From Myroides sp. (GTDB lineage: Bacteria > Bacteroidota > Bacteroidia > Flavobacteriales > Flavobacteriaceae): a stretch of 21,932 bases of DNA. The DNA lies in NCBI GenBank assembly GCA_018384465.1, contig JAHAYQ010000079.1:1-21932 (forward strand), given 5' to 3'. The translations under genes were made by a program, and so were the position numbers. Shown here piece by piece: positions 1 through 8,700 of this stretch (position 1 is the stretch's first letter; each line of letters opens with the position of its first letter). The notes beneath the pieces were generated by a model. The model was not told the origin of the DNA. It saw only the letters and a program-made list of their open reading frames with translations, and made no database searches.

Positions 1-23
1 CCCATCAATCAAAATATTTTAAA

Positions 24-31
24 TACTTTTG
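24..31 (+). promoter_or_regulatory. -7 promoter element of the LD-carboxypeptidase gene
   Basis: TACTTTTG matches the Bacteroidota -7 consensus TAnnTTTG exactly. It lies 17 nt before the ATG at 49 and predicts a 5' leader of about 13 nt. No TTG is seen at the expected -33 distance, though the window edge limits the view. Confidence 0.5.
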
Positions 32-48
32 TCTTAAAAGATATAGTA

Positions 49-945
49 ATGAAAATACCACCCTTCCTCCAAAAAGGCGACACCGTTGCCATGGTTTGTA
101 CTGCACGCAGTTTTATGAGCGATGAAGCCCAAGAGGCCGTTGCCCTTTTTAACCTATGGGGCTTACAAATTGTGTTTGGAGCTACCATTGATGTAAACGT
201 AAACCAATTGGGTGGAACCGATGAACAACGTACCGACGATTTGCAACGTATGATGGATGATCCAAACATTAAAGCAATTTGGATTGCCCGCGGTGGTTAC
301 GGAACGGTGCGCATTATAGATCGCTTAGATTTTTCTACCTTTTTACGGCAACCTAAATGGATTATCGGCTTTAGCGACATTACCGTATTACATAGTCATA
401 TACATAATTTAGGCGTGGCTACTTTACATGCTATTATGCCTTATTCGGTACCTAAAGCGTTAGATACTGCGAAAGAAACGTTACAAAAAGCTTTGTTTGG
501 CGAAGCATACGATTTTAAATTTGCTGCCGACAGCAGTAATAAAACAGGCGTGAGCGAAGGTTTATTGGTGGGTGGAAATTTATCTATTATATACAGTTTA
601 TTAGGATCGCCATCGGCTATTGACACAAACGGAAAAATACTTTTTCTGGAAGATTTAGATGAATACTTGTATCATATCGATCGCATGTTTTACAATTTAA
701 AACGCAACGGTTGTTTAGAAAATCTAAACGGTTTAATTATTGGCGGCATGACCGATATGCACGACAACCAAATACCTTTTGGATACGATGTAAAACAAAT
801 TATTTTAGCTGTTTGTAAAGAATACCAATTCCCCATCTGTTTTAATTTTCCGGCGGGTCATATACCAGATAACCGTGCATTAAAATTAGGAAGTAAAGTA
901 GAACTACAAGTTACAGCTGAACACGTACAATTAACATATAAATGA
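49..945 (+). CDS. LD-carboxypeptidase (peptidase family S66)
   Basis: A 298-residue serine peptidase of the S66 family (LdcA/MccF type). Members remove the terminal D-Ala from muropeptide tetrapeptides during murein recycling, or cleave related amide bonds. The expected Ser-Glu-His triad is visible: Ser109 in GFSD, Glu201 in the LEDLDEY segment, and His271 in PAGH. The N-terminal stretch PFLQKGDTVAMV and the RGGYG motif near residue 85 are also typical, and the length fits the family. There is no signal peptide, so it probably acts in the cytoplasm. Start: ATG at 49, just after a good -7 promoter element. The stop lies 1 nt before the yraN ATG, so the two are probably translationally coupled. 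I cannot separate true LdcA from MccF-like members by eye, so no symbol is given. Confidence 0.92.
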   Translation: MKIPPFLQKGDTVAMVCTARSFMSDEAQEAVALFNLWGLQIVFGATIDVNVNQLGGTDEQRTDDLQRMMDDPNIKAIWIARGGYGTVRIIDRLDFSTFLRQPKWIIGFSDITVLHSHIHNLGVATLHAIMPYSVPKALDTAKETLQKALFGEAYDFKFAADSSNKTGVSEGLLVGGNLSIIYSLLGSPSAIDTNGKILFLEDLDEYLYHIDRMFYNLKRNGCLENLNGLIIGGMTDMHDNQIPFGYDVKQIILAVCKEYQFPICFNFPAGHIPDNRALKLGSKVELQVTAEHVQLTYK

Positions 946-946
946 T

Positions 947-1303
947 ATGGCTACACACAACGAAACCGGATCAAAAGGTGAAAAATTGGCGCAAGAATAT
1001 TTAATTGCCAACGGCTATAGTATTTTGGCAACTAATTACAGATATTTAAAAGCCGAAATTGATATTATTGCTTTAAAAAATGATACTTTGGCAATTGTAG
1101 AAGTCAAAACCCGATCATCAACTGATTTTGGCTCACCCGAAAGTTTTGTCAACAAGAAAAAAATCAAGCTTATTTTAGATGCCAGTAATGCGTATATTGC
1201 ACAACACCATTTAGATTACAATGTAAGTTTAGATATTATTTCGGTTATTTGGGGCACCGAACCTACCGTAGAGCATATTGAAAACGCGTATTATTATTTC
1301 TGA
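947..1303 (+). CDS. YraN family protein (UPF0102, predicted PD-(D/E)XK nuclease fold)
   Basis: A 118-residue protein of the widespread YraN/UPF0102 family, which has a restriction-endonuclease-like fold and no firmly established physiological role. Seen in the sequence: the N-terminal GSKGEKLAQEYL helix, then the putative metal-binding core Glu37-Ile-Asp39 and Glu52-Val-Lys54 in VEVKTR. The usual Gly before EID is Ala36 here. The C-terminal part (KKKIKLI, then the hydrophobic strand LDIISVIW) is also family-like. The gene starts 1 nt after the LD-carboxypeptidase stop and has no promoter of its own, so it is probably co-transcribed. Its last 10 bp overlap the end of the convergent gene on the other strand. 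Confidence 0.92.
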   Translation: MATHNETGSKGEKLAQEYLIANGYSILATNYRYLKAEIDIIALKNDTLAIVEVKTRSSTDFGSPESFVNKKKIKLILDASNAYIAQHHLDYNVSLDIISVIWGTEPTVEHIENAYYYF

Positions 1304-1941
1304 AGTTTTTTCAAAAGATCCTTTAAAGTCCAAACATACACGCCTGCCGTTTTATTAAAAACCATTTGGTGCATCAAAAAACCTAAATCTTGTACTTTTA
1401 TTGGTTGATATGTCTTTAACAAACCTACACCATTTAAAAATTTCAATAACTTTTCGCTCCACCGTTCTCCTAACCGATCGCTATTTGGTCTAATAAGTAA
1501 GCTTGGCTGAACAATATCTAATCGTTGAAATTGTAGTGCTTTCATAGCTTCTTCCAAAGCGCCTTTCATTTGACTATAAAAAATTTTAGATTTTGCCGAC
1601 GCTCCCAAAGAAGACAACAATATAAAATGACTTACATTACTGAGCTTACACAATTCGGCAAACTTTAGCTGATATTCATAATCAACCAACCATTGAGCCT
1701 TTTTACTACCTGCTTGTTTTAAAGTTGTTCCCAAACACGAAATGGCAACATCTGCATTCATCACCGATTGATGTGTCGCCAATTCATCAAACAAAGTAAT
1801 TATCTCGGTTAATTTATCATTCACAATTCCGGTAGATCTTCTAACAAAAATCACCACTTCGGTTATTTGCTCATTAGCTAACAAATACTTTAAAACAAAA
1901 CTGCCGGTTGCTCCTGTGGCGCCAATCAATAATACCTTCAT
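1294..1941 (-). CDS. NAD(P)-binding Rossmann-fold protein, atypical SDR / NAD(P)H-binding family
   Basis: A 215-residue atypical short-chain dehydrogenase/reductase-like protein. The dinucleotide-binding loop GATGATG (residues 7-13) follows strand MKVLLI directly. SS at 110-111 and Tyr122-xxx-Lys126 (YSQMK) recall the SDR catalytic Ser/Tyr/Lys. The small size and the sequence ISCLGTT fit the NAD(P)H-binding (HTATIP2/TIP30-like) group, whose bacterial members mostly have unknown substrates. Start: the frame can be extended two codons to a TTG at 1947, but the ATG at 1941 begins the Rossmann strand exactly where the family does. The gene converges on yraN with a 10-bp overlap and shows no obvious terminator between them. 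It diverges from aspA across 66 bp. Confidence 0.82.
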   Translation of the reverse strand: MKVLLIGATGATGSFVLKYLLANEQITEVVIFVRRSTGIVNDKLTEIITLFDELATHQSVMNADVAISCLGTTLKQAGSKKAQWLVDYEYQLKFAELCKLSNVSHFILLSSLGASAKSKIFYSQMKGALEEAMKALQFQRLDIVQPSLLIRPNSDRLGERWSEKLLKFLNGVGLLKTYQPIKVQDLGFLMHQMVFNKTAGVYVWTLKDLLKKLQK

Positions 1942-2007
1942 AATCAAAATTTAGCTCATCAATAATACAACTATTCTACATTTTTTTGTACCTTGTAAAG
2001 AAAAATT

Positions 2008-3402
2008 ATGAATTCTTTTAGAACAGAATCAGATTTGTTGGGAGAATTGCAAGTACCAACCTCCGCTTATTATGGCGTACAAACCCAACGAGCCCTAAAC
2101 AACTTTAAAATTTCTAATCATAAATTAAATCATTATCCCATCTTCGTAAAATCGTTAGCAATTGTAAAATTAGCAGCTGTTGAGACGAATTTTTCTTTAG
2201 GTTTGATTGAAGAACCTTTAAAAGATGTGATTGTAGCTGCGTGTTCTGATTTGATAGCAGGCAAGTACATAGATGATTTTCCAATTGATATGATACAAGG
2301 TGGCGCAGGCACATCGGTAAACATGAATGCCAACGAAGTAATAGCGAACATTGCCTTAGAAAAACTAGGGCACGAAAAAGGTGACTACCAATATTGCTCA
2401 CCTAACGATCATGTAAATTTATCGCAATCTACAAACGATGCCTACCCAACGGCTTTAAAATTAGCCTTGTTTCAATCGTCTAAAAAAGTAACCGATGCGT
2501 TAGAAAAACTGTTTTTTTCGTTAGATCGCAAGGCAAAAGAGTTTGAACATGTAATTAAAATGGGACGAACACAATTACAAGATGCCGTACCCATGACCTT
2601 AGGTCAAGAATTTGAAGCTTTTGCTTATACCTTAAAAAAAGAAATTCCGTATTTACAAGAACATTCTTTTCAGTTTTTAGAAGTTAATATGGGCGCAACT
2701 GCTATTGGTACAGGGCTAAACGCTCCTAAAGGTTATGCGCAACTATGTACTGAAAAATTAGCTACTTTAATGAACGAACCGGTAAAGCTTGCGGAAAACT
2801 TAGTAGAAGCTACATCAGATACCAGTAGTTTTGTAGCTTATACGGGTGCTTTGAAAAAAATAGCCATTAAACTATCAAAAATATGTAACGATTTACGTTT
2901 GTTATCATCAGGTCCACGTGCTGGTTTATACGAAATTAATTTACCGGCTAAACAACCTGGATCTTCTATTATGCCTGGAAAGGTAAATCCAGTAATTCCT
3001 GAGGTGGTGAACCAAGTGTGTTTTAGAATAATAGGTAACGAAACCACTGTAAGCTATGCTGCCGAAGCAGGTCAATTACAGCTTAACGTTATGGAGCCTA
3101 TCATTGCTTTAACTTTGTTTGATTCTATTGATATTTTAGCTAATGCCATTGATACCTTGCGTGTAGAATGCATAGAAGACATTACTGCTAATGTAGCGTA
3201 TTTAAAGAACGAAGTACAAAATAGCATTGGTATTGTTACTGCTTTAAACCCTATTATTGGCTATAAAAACAGCACTAAAATTGCTAAACAAGCATTGGAA
3301 GAAAACCGAAGTGTGTACGATTTAATTTTAGAACACAACATTTTAACTAAAGAACAATTAGATACGTATTTAGATCCTAAAAACATGTTGAGTTCACATT
3401 AA
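2008..3402 (+). CDS. aspA: Aspartate ammonia-lyase (aspartase)
   Basis: A 464-residue cytoplasmic enzyme of the fumarase/aspartase superfamily. It reversibly deaminates L-aspartate to fumarate and ammonia and acts as a homotetramer. The superfamily signature GSSIMPGKVNP lies at residues 318-328, on the flexible loop carrying the catalytic serine. HVNLSQSTND and the MGRTQLQDAVPMTLGQE block are also present. The segments SKICNDLRLLSSGPRAGL and AAEAGQLQLNVMEP favour aspartase over class II fumarase. The length is close to E. coli AspA (478). It is monocistronic, between the divergent SDR-like gene and a strong bidirectional terminator that begins at the last base of the stop codon. The upstream TACCTTGT at 1989-1996 is only an imperfect match to the -7 consensus. 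Confidence 0.93.
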   Translation: MNSFRTESDLLGELQVPTSAYYGVQTQRALNNFKISNHKLNHYPIFVKSLAIVKLAAVETNFSLGLIEEPLKDVIVAACSDLIAGKYIDDFPIDMIQGGAGTSVNMNANEVIANIALEKLGHEKGDYQYCSPNDHVNLSQSTNDAYPTALKLALFQSSKKVTDALEKLFFSLDRKAKEFEHVIKMGRTQLQDAVPMTLGQEFEAFAYTLKKEIPYLQEHSFQFLEVNMGATAIGTGLNAPKGYAQLCTEKLATLMNEPVKLAENLVEATSDTSSFVAYTGALKKIAIKLSKICNDLRLLSSGPRAGLYEINLPAKQPGSSIMPGKVNPVIPEVVNQVCFRIIGNETTVSYAAEAGQLQLNVMEPIIALTLFDSIDILANAIDTLRVECIEDITANVAYLKNEVQNSIGIVTALNPIIGYKNSTKIAKQALEENRSVYDLILEHNILTKEQLDTYLDPKNMLSSH

Positions 3403-3436
3403 AAACAATCCCCGAAATTTTCGGGGATTGTTTTTT
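3401..3436. terminator. Bidirectional intrinsic terminator between aspA and the convergent exported-protein gene
   Basis: A long A/T-flanked hairpin has the core CAATCCCCGAA paired with TTCGGGGATTG and a very short loop. The left A-run and the right T-run both work as U-tracts, one for each direction. The stop codons of both flanking genes lie at the edges of the hairpin: aspA TAA at 3400-3402, and the minus-strand TAA at 3437-3435. Confidence 0.88.
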
Positions 3437-4595
3437 AAAAGGTGTAACCTATTTTTAAATTTAATGAGGTATTTTTATTAATGTGTGGTGTATTAAATAA
3501 CAAGTCATAATCAACCTCAACTATAAATGAGTTTAAAATTATCATGCCTAAACCGCTGTTAACACCCGCCGTAGATCGGTCTAAAGATATTGGATTAATT
3601 AACCAAGATTCATGAGGTGATAAAATTTCATGTTTTAAAGGATTATTAAACCCTACACCCGCTTTAACATAAAACGCAGTTTTATTTGATGATAAAAAAT
3701 ACTGTTTAGCGCCAAAAGCAATAAACAACGATTGGTAATTAACTTGATGATGCCAGTTTTCACGTACATAAGGTTCTATAAACTCTTTTTTTATAGTGTG
3801 TAATTTGGCATTTAGATAAAAACTTGTAGTGTTTAATTTATTGACATTTAATACATATTCTATTTCTGGTATCACGGTTATATGACTGTATGATTTACTG
3901 GGGATATCTGACAAAAAATTAATATCCATAGTGTGTACGGCATATCCTGCAAATATGTTAAATTTTAATTTTGATTTTTTATTAGCAACTAAATGTTTTC
4001 CATTCACCTTTTTAAAATAATCAATAAGATCTTCATCGTTATATTTTAAACTTTCGTAGGCATATTCGGATTGAAAAGCAGGATTTGGAAGTGTATTTTT
4101 TAATTGAATTTGGAACGTTTTGTTTTCATTAATTTCTTGTCGAGAATTAATATACTTTTTATACTGCAACAGCACCAAATTGTTAGACAAATCCTCGTAA
4201 AAAAAAATAGAAACTCCTTTTTCTACATATTTATATAATTTATATTCGCCATTAACAAGTAATTCTACAAAAGCCGAATGATTAACAAGATCAATATCTG
4301 ACTGAGTAGACATTTCATCAATATTTAATCTTAAAGAAGGATCGTAGTAGAAATCTCTTTTTTCAAAAACGCGTGTTCCAAACTTTATTTTAGATACCGT
4401 AGCAGTCGAAATTTCTTCTACTTTTTTACCTTTCTTAAAATAAAATACATCTGGGAAATTTTCGATGCTAATTTCACTACTCTCACCGTTTACCATTTCA
4501 CCCGACTCACCCACATAATACCCTAATTCATAGTTTGTTTGCGCAAATAAACTATGAATCATTAGTAAACAAAAAAATGTAAATATTTTATTCAT
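3435..4595 (-). CDS. Exported protein of unknown function with a predicted C-terminal outer-membrane beta-barrel-like domain
   Basis: 386 residues. A classic signal peptide (hydrophobic residues 5-17, then FAQ) suggests cleavage before Gln19. The next 160 or so residues form a domain beginning YELGYYVGESGEMVNGE. This resembles the N-terminal part of many flavobacterial exported proteins in which a 'seen by the cell as Y-x-x-NxGE' strand-rich domain precedes a barrel. From about residue 210 the pattern is alternating hydrophobic strands with aromatic girdles. It ends in NLKIGYTF, and a C-terminal Phe is the usual outer-membrane barrel insertion signal. It lies 11 bp downstream of thiL and is probably co-transcribed with it, with a bidirectional terminator at its end. 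No catalytic motif is visible and the function is unknown. Family assignment rests on pattern only. Confidence 0.75.
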   Translation of the reverse strand: MNKIFTFFCLLMIHSLFAQTNYELGYYVGESGEMVNGESSEISIENFPDVFYFKKGKKVEEISTATVSKIKFGTRVFEKRDFYYDPSLRLNIDEMSTQSDIDLVNHSAFVELLVNGEYKLYKYVEKGVSIFFYEDLSNNLVLLQYKKYINSRQEINENKTFQIQLKNTLPNPAFQSEYAYESLKYNDEDLIDYFKKVNGKHLVANKKSKLKFNIFAGYAVHTMDINFLSDIPSKSYSHITVIPEIEYVLNVNKLNTTSFYLNAKLHTIKKEFIEPYVRENWHHQVNYQSLFIAFGAKQYFLSSNKTAFYVKAGVGFNNPLKHEILSPHESWLINPISLDRSTAGVNSGLGMIILNSFIVEVDYDLLFNTPHINKNTSLNLKIGYTF

Positions 4596-4606
4596 ATCCT
4601 TTATAT

Positions 4607-5659
4607 TTATTCTTCATCATTCAAAGCATTCCAGCCGCGTGCTTTTAATGCCAGTTTTGTATTTTCTCTTGTAATTAAATGCATACCTTCGCTTTCTATT
4701 GTCATGTGACCGATTACTGTTAAATGTGGATTTCCTTTTATTTTGTCGAAATCGTTCATAGAAATCGTAAAAAGCAATTCGTAATCTTCGCCTCCGTTAA
4801 TAGCAATAGTGGTACTGTCTAAGTTAAATTCTTCGCACACATTGATAAATTGCGGATCTAAAGGTAATTTATCTTCGTACAAATTACAACCCACTTTAGA
4901 TGCTGTACAAAGATGCATAATTTCTGACGAAATACCGTCTGAAACATCAATCATGGCAGTTGGTTGCACCTCTAATTTTTTTAGTAGCTCTTTAATATCG
5001 GTTCGAGCTTCAGGCTTTAATTGTCTTTCTATAATGTAAGCGTAGTCATCTAAATCGGGTTGGTTATTAGGGTTTACCAAAAACACTTGTTTTTCTCGTT
5101 CTAAAACTTGCAAACCCATGTATGCTGCACCAATATCTCCTGTAACCACCAACAAATCATTTTCGGCAGCACCCGATCTATACACCACTTCCTTTTCATT
5201 CACTTCTCCGATTGCCGTTATGCTAATCAACAAACCAGTAGTGCTTGATGTGGTATCGCCACCCACTAAATCTACTTTATAGGTTTTACACGCCAAACGA
5301 ATGCCTTCATACAATTCTTCAATCGCTTCTAAAGGAAAACGATTTGAAACAGCAATGGAAACCGTAATTTGTGTAGGAGTTGCGTTCATGGCACAAATAT
5401 CTGACACGTTTACTACCACAGCTTTGTAGCCTAAATGTTTCAAAGGCATATAACTTAAATCGAAATGCACGCCTTCAATTAAAAGATCGGTTGAAACAAC
5501 TGCGTTATTGCCTTTAAAATCTAACACAGCAGCATCATCACCGATACCTTTTAGAGTAGATTTTTGTTGAATAGGAAAATTTTGAGTAATGTGCTCAATC
5601 AACCCAAATTCACCCAATTGCGAAAGCGCTGTTTTATTTTGATTTTTATTTTCTAACAT
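4607..5659 (-). CDS. thiL: Thiamine-monophosphate kinase
   Basis: A 350-residue enzyme of the AIR-synthase-like ATPase superfamily (PurM/SelD/HypE/ThiL). It phosphorylates thiamine monophosphate to the active cofactor thiamine pyrophosphate with ATP. Motifs seen: LGEFGLIEHI at the N-terminus, the Mg-ATP site GIGDDAAVLD, STDLLIEGVHFDL, the GGDTTSS loop, IDVSDGISSEI, and GGEDYELLFTI near the C-terminus. Start: the frame can be extended to a TTG at 5677, but that codon falls inside a TATTTTTG -7 element (5682-5675). The ATG at 5659 is therefore preferred. The leader would be too short to hold a TPP riboswitch. It is followed after 11 bp by the exported beta-barrel-like gene. Confidence 0.95.
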   Translation of the reverse strand: MLENKNQNKTALSQLGEFGLIEHITQNFPIQQKSTLKGIGDDAAVLDFKGNNAVVSTDLLIEGVHFDLSYMPLKHLGYKAVVVNVSDICAMNATPTQITVSIAVSNRFPLEAIEELYEGIRLACKTYKVDLVGGDTTSSTTGLLISITAIGEVNEKEVVYRSGAAENDLLVVTGDIGAAYMGLQVLEREKQVFLVNPNNQPDLDDYAYIIERQLKPEARTDIKELLKKLEVQPTAMIDVSDGISSEIMHLCTASKVGCNLYEDKLPLDPQFINVCEEFNLDSTTIAINGGEDYELLFTISMNDFDKIKGNPHLTVIGHMTIESEGMHLITRENTKLALKARGWNALNDEE

Positions 5660-5674
5660 AATCTTTGTTTTGTG

Positions 5675-5682
5675 CAAAAATA
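5675..5682 (-). promoter_or_regulatory. -7 promoter element of thiL
   Basis: Read on the minus strand, TATTTTTG matches the TAnnTTTG consensus, 15 nt before the chosen thiL ATG. A TTTG at 5701-5698 is a possible -33 element, but the 15-nt spacing is shorter than usual. The element decides the start: it rules out the TTG at 5677. Confidence 0.55.
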
Positions 5683-5737
5683 CAATTATTAACGTAGCAA
5701 ATGTTATATGGTAAAGAACTTAAATACTACTTTCATT

Positions 5738-5777
5738 AAAAAGAGAAACCTGCAAAAGCGAACTTTTACAGGTTTTT
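5738..5777 (-). terminator. Intrinsic terminator of the DUF2723 gene
   Basis: A 13-bp imperfect stem (5746-5758 with 5763-5775, one C/A mismatch) has a tetraloop at 5759-5762. On the minus strand it is followed by a CTC then a T-run. It lies 19 nt past the stop of the large membrane-protein gene, separating it from thiL. Confidence 0.75.
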
Positions 5778-5796
5778 AAAACAGGAAAACAATTGT

Positions 5797-8700
5797 TTAT
5801 TGTTCTACAGTATCTATTGTGGCTTGCATAGAATCTTCCATCATAGCTTGTTGTTGGCGCATCAGCTCCAATCGTTGTGCTTGTTGTTGTCTATACGCCT
5901 GTAAATAGCGATCAAAATACTTTTCAAAAGGTGCTATTCTATTGTTTAAAGTAGTCACCGTTTTTTGATCTTTACGCAAATCACAGTTATCAATAATGCG
6001 ATATGCTGTTTCAAAAGCAGCTATAATTTCCATTACATTTCCTTCCTGCTCATTGATTTTCATTCCTTTATAGAAATTCAATTCTTCTTCGGCTTTGGTG
6101 TAAAGCTGGGTAGCAATTTCGGCTGCTTTTTCATTTTCCCCTAAAACATAATACAAATCGGCAAAAGGCTCATATAATTCGTATTTAAAATGTCCGTTAT
6201 GAGGCAGATAATAAGCAATAGGGAAATTCTTCATTGTCAAATCAACTATATCTTTGGCTTTATCCATTTTACCTTCTTCGACCAATTTTTCAGCCAAACG
6301 ATTCAGACTCATACGGAATGACATACCATTTTTACGTGTTTCAGGGTCGTGGTAAATATCAGGACTACCAAAATTACCCCAATACCAATTAGTTACCGTT
6401 TGGTACATTTTTTCGGTATCAATAGTACCAATATATAATGGATGCTCATGCGGATCTGCTTTTACCGGCACTAATTTGTAAACCAAGCCGTTTAACTGTA
6501 CATAATCTTTCATCCACAAGAAAGCTTCATCAGTAATATCTCCACCAGAGAAATATATAGGTCTGTCCCAATTGTTTTTTGCAATAATATCTAACATAAT
6601 GATACGCATACGCAACAATGAATTAGATCTCACATCAATTGGAATCTCGGAAACAATATCATCAGCAAACTCAGCAGACACTACTCCGTTTTTCAACACT
6701 TTTTCTTTATCAACTGCTACACTAAATTTATTAGTTGGAATACGGGTAATTTGCATACCTGTATCTGTTGTAAATTTGGTTTCTGGTTTATCGGATCCAA
6801 TAAAATCCATAATTGCATTTAGATCGAATCGCTCATCAATTGACGGCGCAATAACAGCTGCATACATATTATCGCCTGAATATTGACGGTGATTAAAACG
6901 TATTTTAATAGGATCGGCTTCGTAATAACGTACATTTAACTGATCTATATACCATTCTGCTTGCAATAAAGTACTACAAATTACACGCACATCAGTACGG
7001 TATTCTTCTACTTCTTGTAAGTACCATAGCGGAAAAGTATCGTTATCGCCAATGGTAAATAAAATTGCGTTAGGTTCTAACGAATCTAAATAAGCGCGAG
7101 CCAATGCCAAAGCCGTATATTTTTCAGATCGGTCGTGATCGTCCCAGTTTTCAGATGCCATTAACACCGGCGATGCTAAAAACGTTACACCCAACACCAC
7201 AGGCAAAGCTATTTTAGCGTTGATTTTACTTGCCAAAAATTCATAAATAGCATAAACGCCGTAACCTACCCAAATGGCGAATACCATAAAAGATCCTACC
7301 ACCGCATAATCGCGCTCACGAGGTTCAAACGGACGTTCGTTTAAGAAGATTTTTAATGCAAAACTGGTAAATAAAAACAGTGCCAATAACACATAAAATG
7401 TTTTTGGATCTTTTCTGTAATGAAAGATGAAACCCAATAATCCTAACACAAAAGGAATCATATAATACACATTGCGCCCTTTATTGTTAAGCATATCGCT
7501 GGTTAAATTATTTTGTGATCCCAAGCGAATTTCATCTAAAAAAGTGATGCCCGAAATCCAGTTACCGTTCATAGGGTCGTTATAACCTTGAATATCGTTT
7601 TGACGACCGGCAAAGTTCCACATTAAATAACGGGTGTACATATAACCAAATTGATAGTTGAACATAAAGCTCATATTATCAAAAAAGCTTGGTTTATCAA
7701 TCTCAACATACTCACTTAATTGTCGTAAATACTCATCATATTCACGCATAGACATTCTACCCGATTGAGCTTGCGCTTTTAATTGCCCTACCCACTGTGC
7801 TATTTCAGGATCTGATGCAAATTCAGGCTTTAAAGTAAAATCTAAAGGTTTGGTATAAGCCATGTAATTAGGCGCCATATCAGGTTCCCACATACGCGGC
7901 AAAAAGCCTTTAAAACGAGGAGAGTAATTTTGAACAGCGTTTTTTCCATCGTCTAAAACAATATACTTACCTGTTGTATAATCGCGTTCGTAGTTTACTT
8001 TACCGTCTTTATAAGGCTGTGACGGATCTAACGCACCACCGTATTTAATGGTAAAATAAGTATCGTAAAATAACGATCGTGAGCCGTATTGTTCACGGTT
8101 GTAATAAGCTAATAATTCAGCCGCATCCGATGGTTTATTCTCATTGATAGGAATTTGCGAATTAGCTCGGATAGGCAACATCAACCAACACGAAAATCCG
8201 ATAAAGATAAACATGATGGATAAAATCAAGGTATTTACCAACTGTTTTTGTTTTTCTCTTGATATTTTGAGACCCACCACAAAAAGCGATATCACTACAG
8301 CAAAGGCAATAAGAGTACCGGAGTTAAAAGGCAATCCGATTGAATTTACAAAGAAAATTTCTGATTTACCAAAGAAAGTCATGGTAAACGGCAACAAAAA
8401 TAAGAATGTAATTAGCAACACAGCTACTACTACAACATTGGCAATAATGAAGTTTTTTACCGTTACTTCTGGGTATCTTTTAAAGAAATATAAATACCCG
8501 ATAGATGGAATTGCCAGTAATGCCATGAAATGCACACCAAAAGACATACCCACCACCAAGGCAATTAGCAACAACCATTTGTTGCCGCGTGGCTCATCTA
8601 AAGCATCTACCCAACGTAATCCCAACCATAAAAGCAACGCCAACATAAAAGTAGCCATGGCGTAAACTTCGGTTTCTACAGCACTGAACCAAAAGGTATC

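Noticed and set aside
9..269. 86-codon minus-strand frame overlapping the LD-carboxypeptidase start
   Set aside because: It overlaps the promoter and N-terminus of a clear family member and its translation has no family-like features.
5660..5677. Longer thiL start at a TTG
   Set aside because: The TTG falls inside the probable -7 promoter element; the ATG at 5659 fits the family N-terminus.
5660..5796. TPP riboswitch before thiL
   Set aside because: The promoter box lies 15 nt from the ATG, leaving no room, and no CUGAGA-type core is seen.
8144..8665. 173-codon open frame on the plus strand, antisense to the DUF2723 gene
   Set aside because: It lies wholly within a well-supported membrane-protein gene, and its translation is rich in Lys/Asn/Thr with no domain pattern. 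The complement of hydrophobic codons readily produces such frames.
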